Below, one piece after another: positions 14,496 through 14,811 of a DNA stretch of 14,811 nt (its first letter is position 1; each line of letters starts with the position of its first letter). The stretch lies in NCBI RefSeq assembly GCF_036803785.1, contig NZ_DAIRTR010000077.1:1-14811 (forward strand). The letters run 5' to 3'. The notes below the pieces were generated by a model. The model was not told the DNA's origin and searched no databases. It saw only the letters and a program-made list of their open reading frames with translations. Source of the DNA: Pelomicrobium sp036803785. GTDB taxonomy: Bacteria; Pseudomonadota; Gammaproteobacteria; Burkholderiales; UBA6910. The position numbers and the translations under genes are program-made.

Positions 14496-14811
14496 CCCTA
14501 TCCGCCTCCCTCGCCGCATTCCGCTGACGGCAGCCTCGAGAGTCCCTGATGACTGCGGAACCGGTGGGTTCCGGCCCACTGCGAAGCGAGAGCCGGCAGC
14601 CAAGCTCGCTCGCCGTACCACTCTGTGAGAAGGCCCCGCTTTCTGTGTCTGGAAAGCGTCCAGCAACGCCTAGCCCCTCGCGCATTCCTCTGGGTACGGC
14701 GCGACAAGCTCGCCGTGCGAAGGAACGCCGACCGAAGAACCAGGTACCGGATTCGCCCTTGCGGCGCTACTTGGAAAAGGCCGCCTGCTCCCTCCCCCCA
14801 TCCCCCAACGA
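14496..14811. other. Region beyond htpG with no convincing gene
   Basis: About 316 bases are left at the right edge. A hairpin GGAACC-GGTG-GGTTCC (roughly 14557-14572) is visible. A plus-strand frame is open from an ATG at 14549 to the window edge (about 87 codons), but it is proline- and arginine-rich, resembles no family I know, and has only a weak GAGAG upstream, so I do not call it a gene. The minus strand has short overlapping frames of similar quality. The region may hold the promoter-proximal part of a neighbouring gene outside the window. Confidence 0.5.

Noticed and set aside
12690..14549. 619-codon plus-strand open frame opposite htpG
   Set aside because: It lies wholly antisense to a complete, convincingly conserved HtpG and shows no domain of its own. 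GC-rich codon bias keeps the opposite strand free of stops.
14549..14811. Plus-strand open frame from an ATG to the right window edge
   Set aside because: It is about 87 codons, proline- and arginine-rich, has a weak ribosome-binding site and resembles no known family. GC-rich DNA gives such frames by chance, so it is mentioned only in the region description.

Overview
This is a GC-rich window with compact, mostly plus-strand gene clusters and Proteobacteria-like genes. The best guess is a betaproteobacterium with sulfur-oxidising or sulfate-reducing dissimilatory metabolism. That is inferred from the gene families (Qmo/Hdr, DUF2189, DUF1850, HtpG); no rRNA or other phylogenetic marker is present to fix it.

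Left block (1-2212): two minus-strand genes, the start of an RssA-like patatin esterase that runs off the left edge and an alpha/beta hydrolase just upstream of it. Across a short divergent promoter region lie a family I inorganic pyrophosphatase (ppa) and a YfcE-like metallophosphoesterase on the plus strand.

Central block (2213-7523): an AT-rich leader followed by a four-gene redox operon. It encodes QmoA-like and QmoB-like HdrA-type flavoproteins, then separate soluble HdrC-like and HdrB-like subunits. QmoB carries two [4Fe-4S] clusters and an MvhD-like C-terminal domain. HdrC has two [4Fe-4S] motifs, and HdrB has both cysteine-rich CCG motifs intact. No QmoC-type membrane cytochrome subunit is encoded, and no APS reductase (aprBA) is in the window. 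The set looks like a soluble electron-transfer or electron-confurcating module: reducing equivalents would pass between QmoAB flavins and Fe-S centres and the HdrCB disulfide/noncubane-cluster unit. This is the most interesting system here.

Directly after this operon (7463-7773) there is a perfect tandem repeat, 2.4 copies of a 130-bp unit. The unit duplicates the 3' end of hdrB plus a GC-rich hairpin-forming spacer. The last, partial copy forms the leader of the next gene.

Right block (7786-12409): an unrecognised small acidic protein and an orphan DUF1850 protein; an enoyl-CoA hydratase-fold protein lacking both catalytic glutamates, with its own promoter; an HtpX-like M48 membrane protease; a short secreted Vgb-like beta-propeller remnant; a secreted histidine-phosphatase-family protein; and a DUF2189 membrane protein. 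Convergent to these, htpG (Hsp90) is read from the minus strand behind a sequence closely resembling a sigma-32 heat-shock promoter. The last ~330 bases hold no convincing gene.
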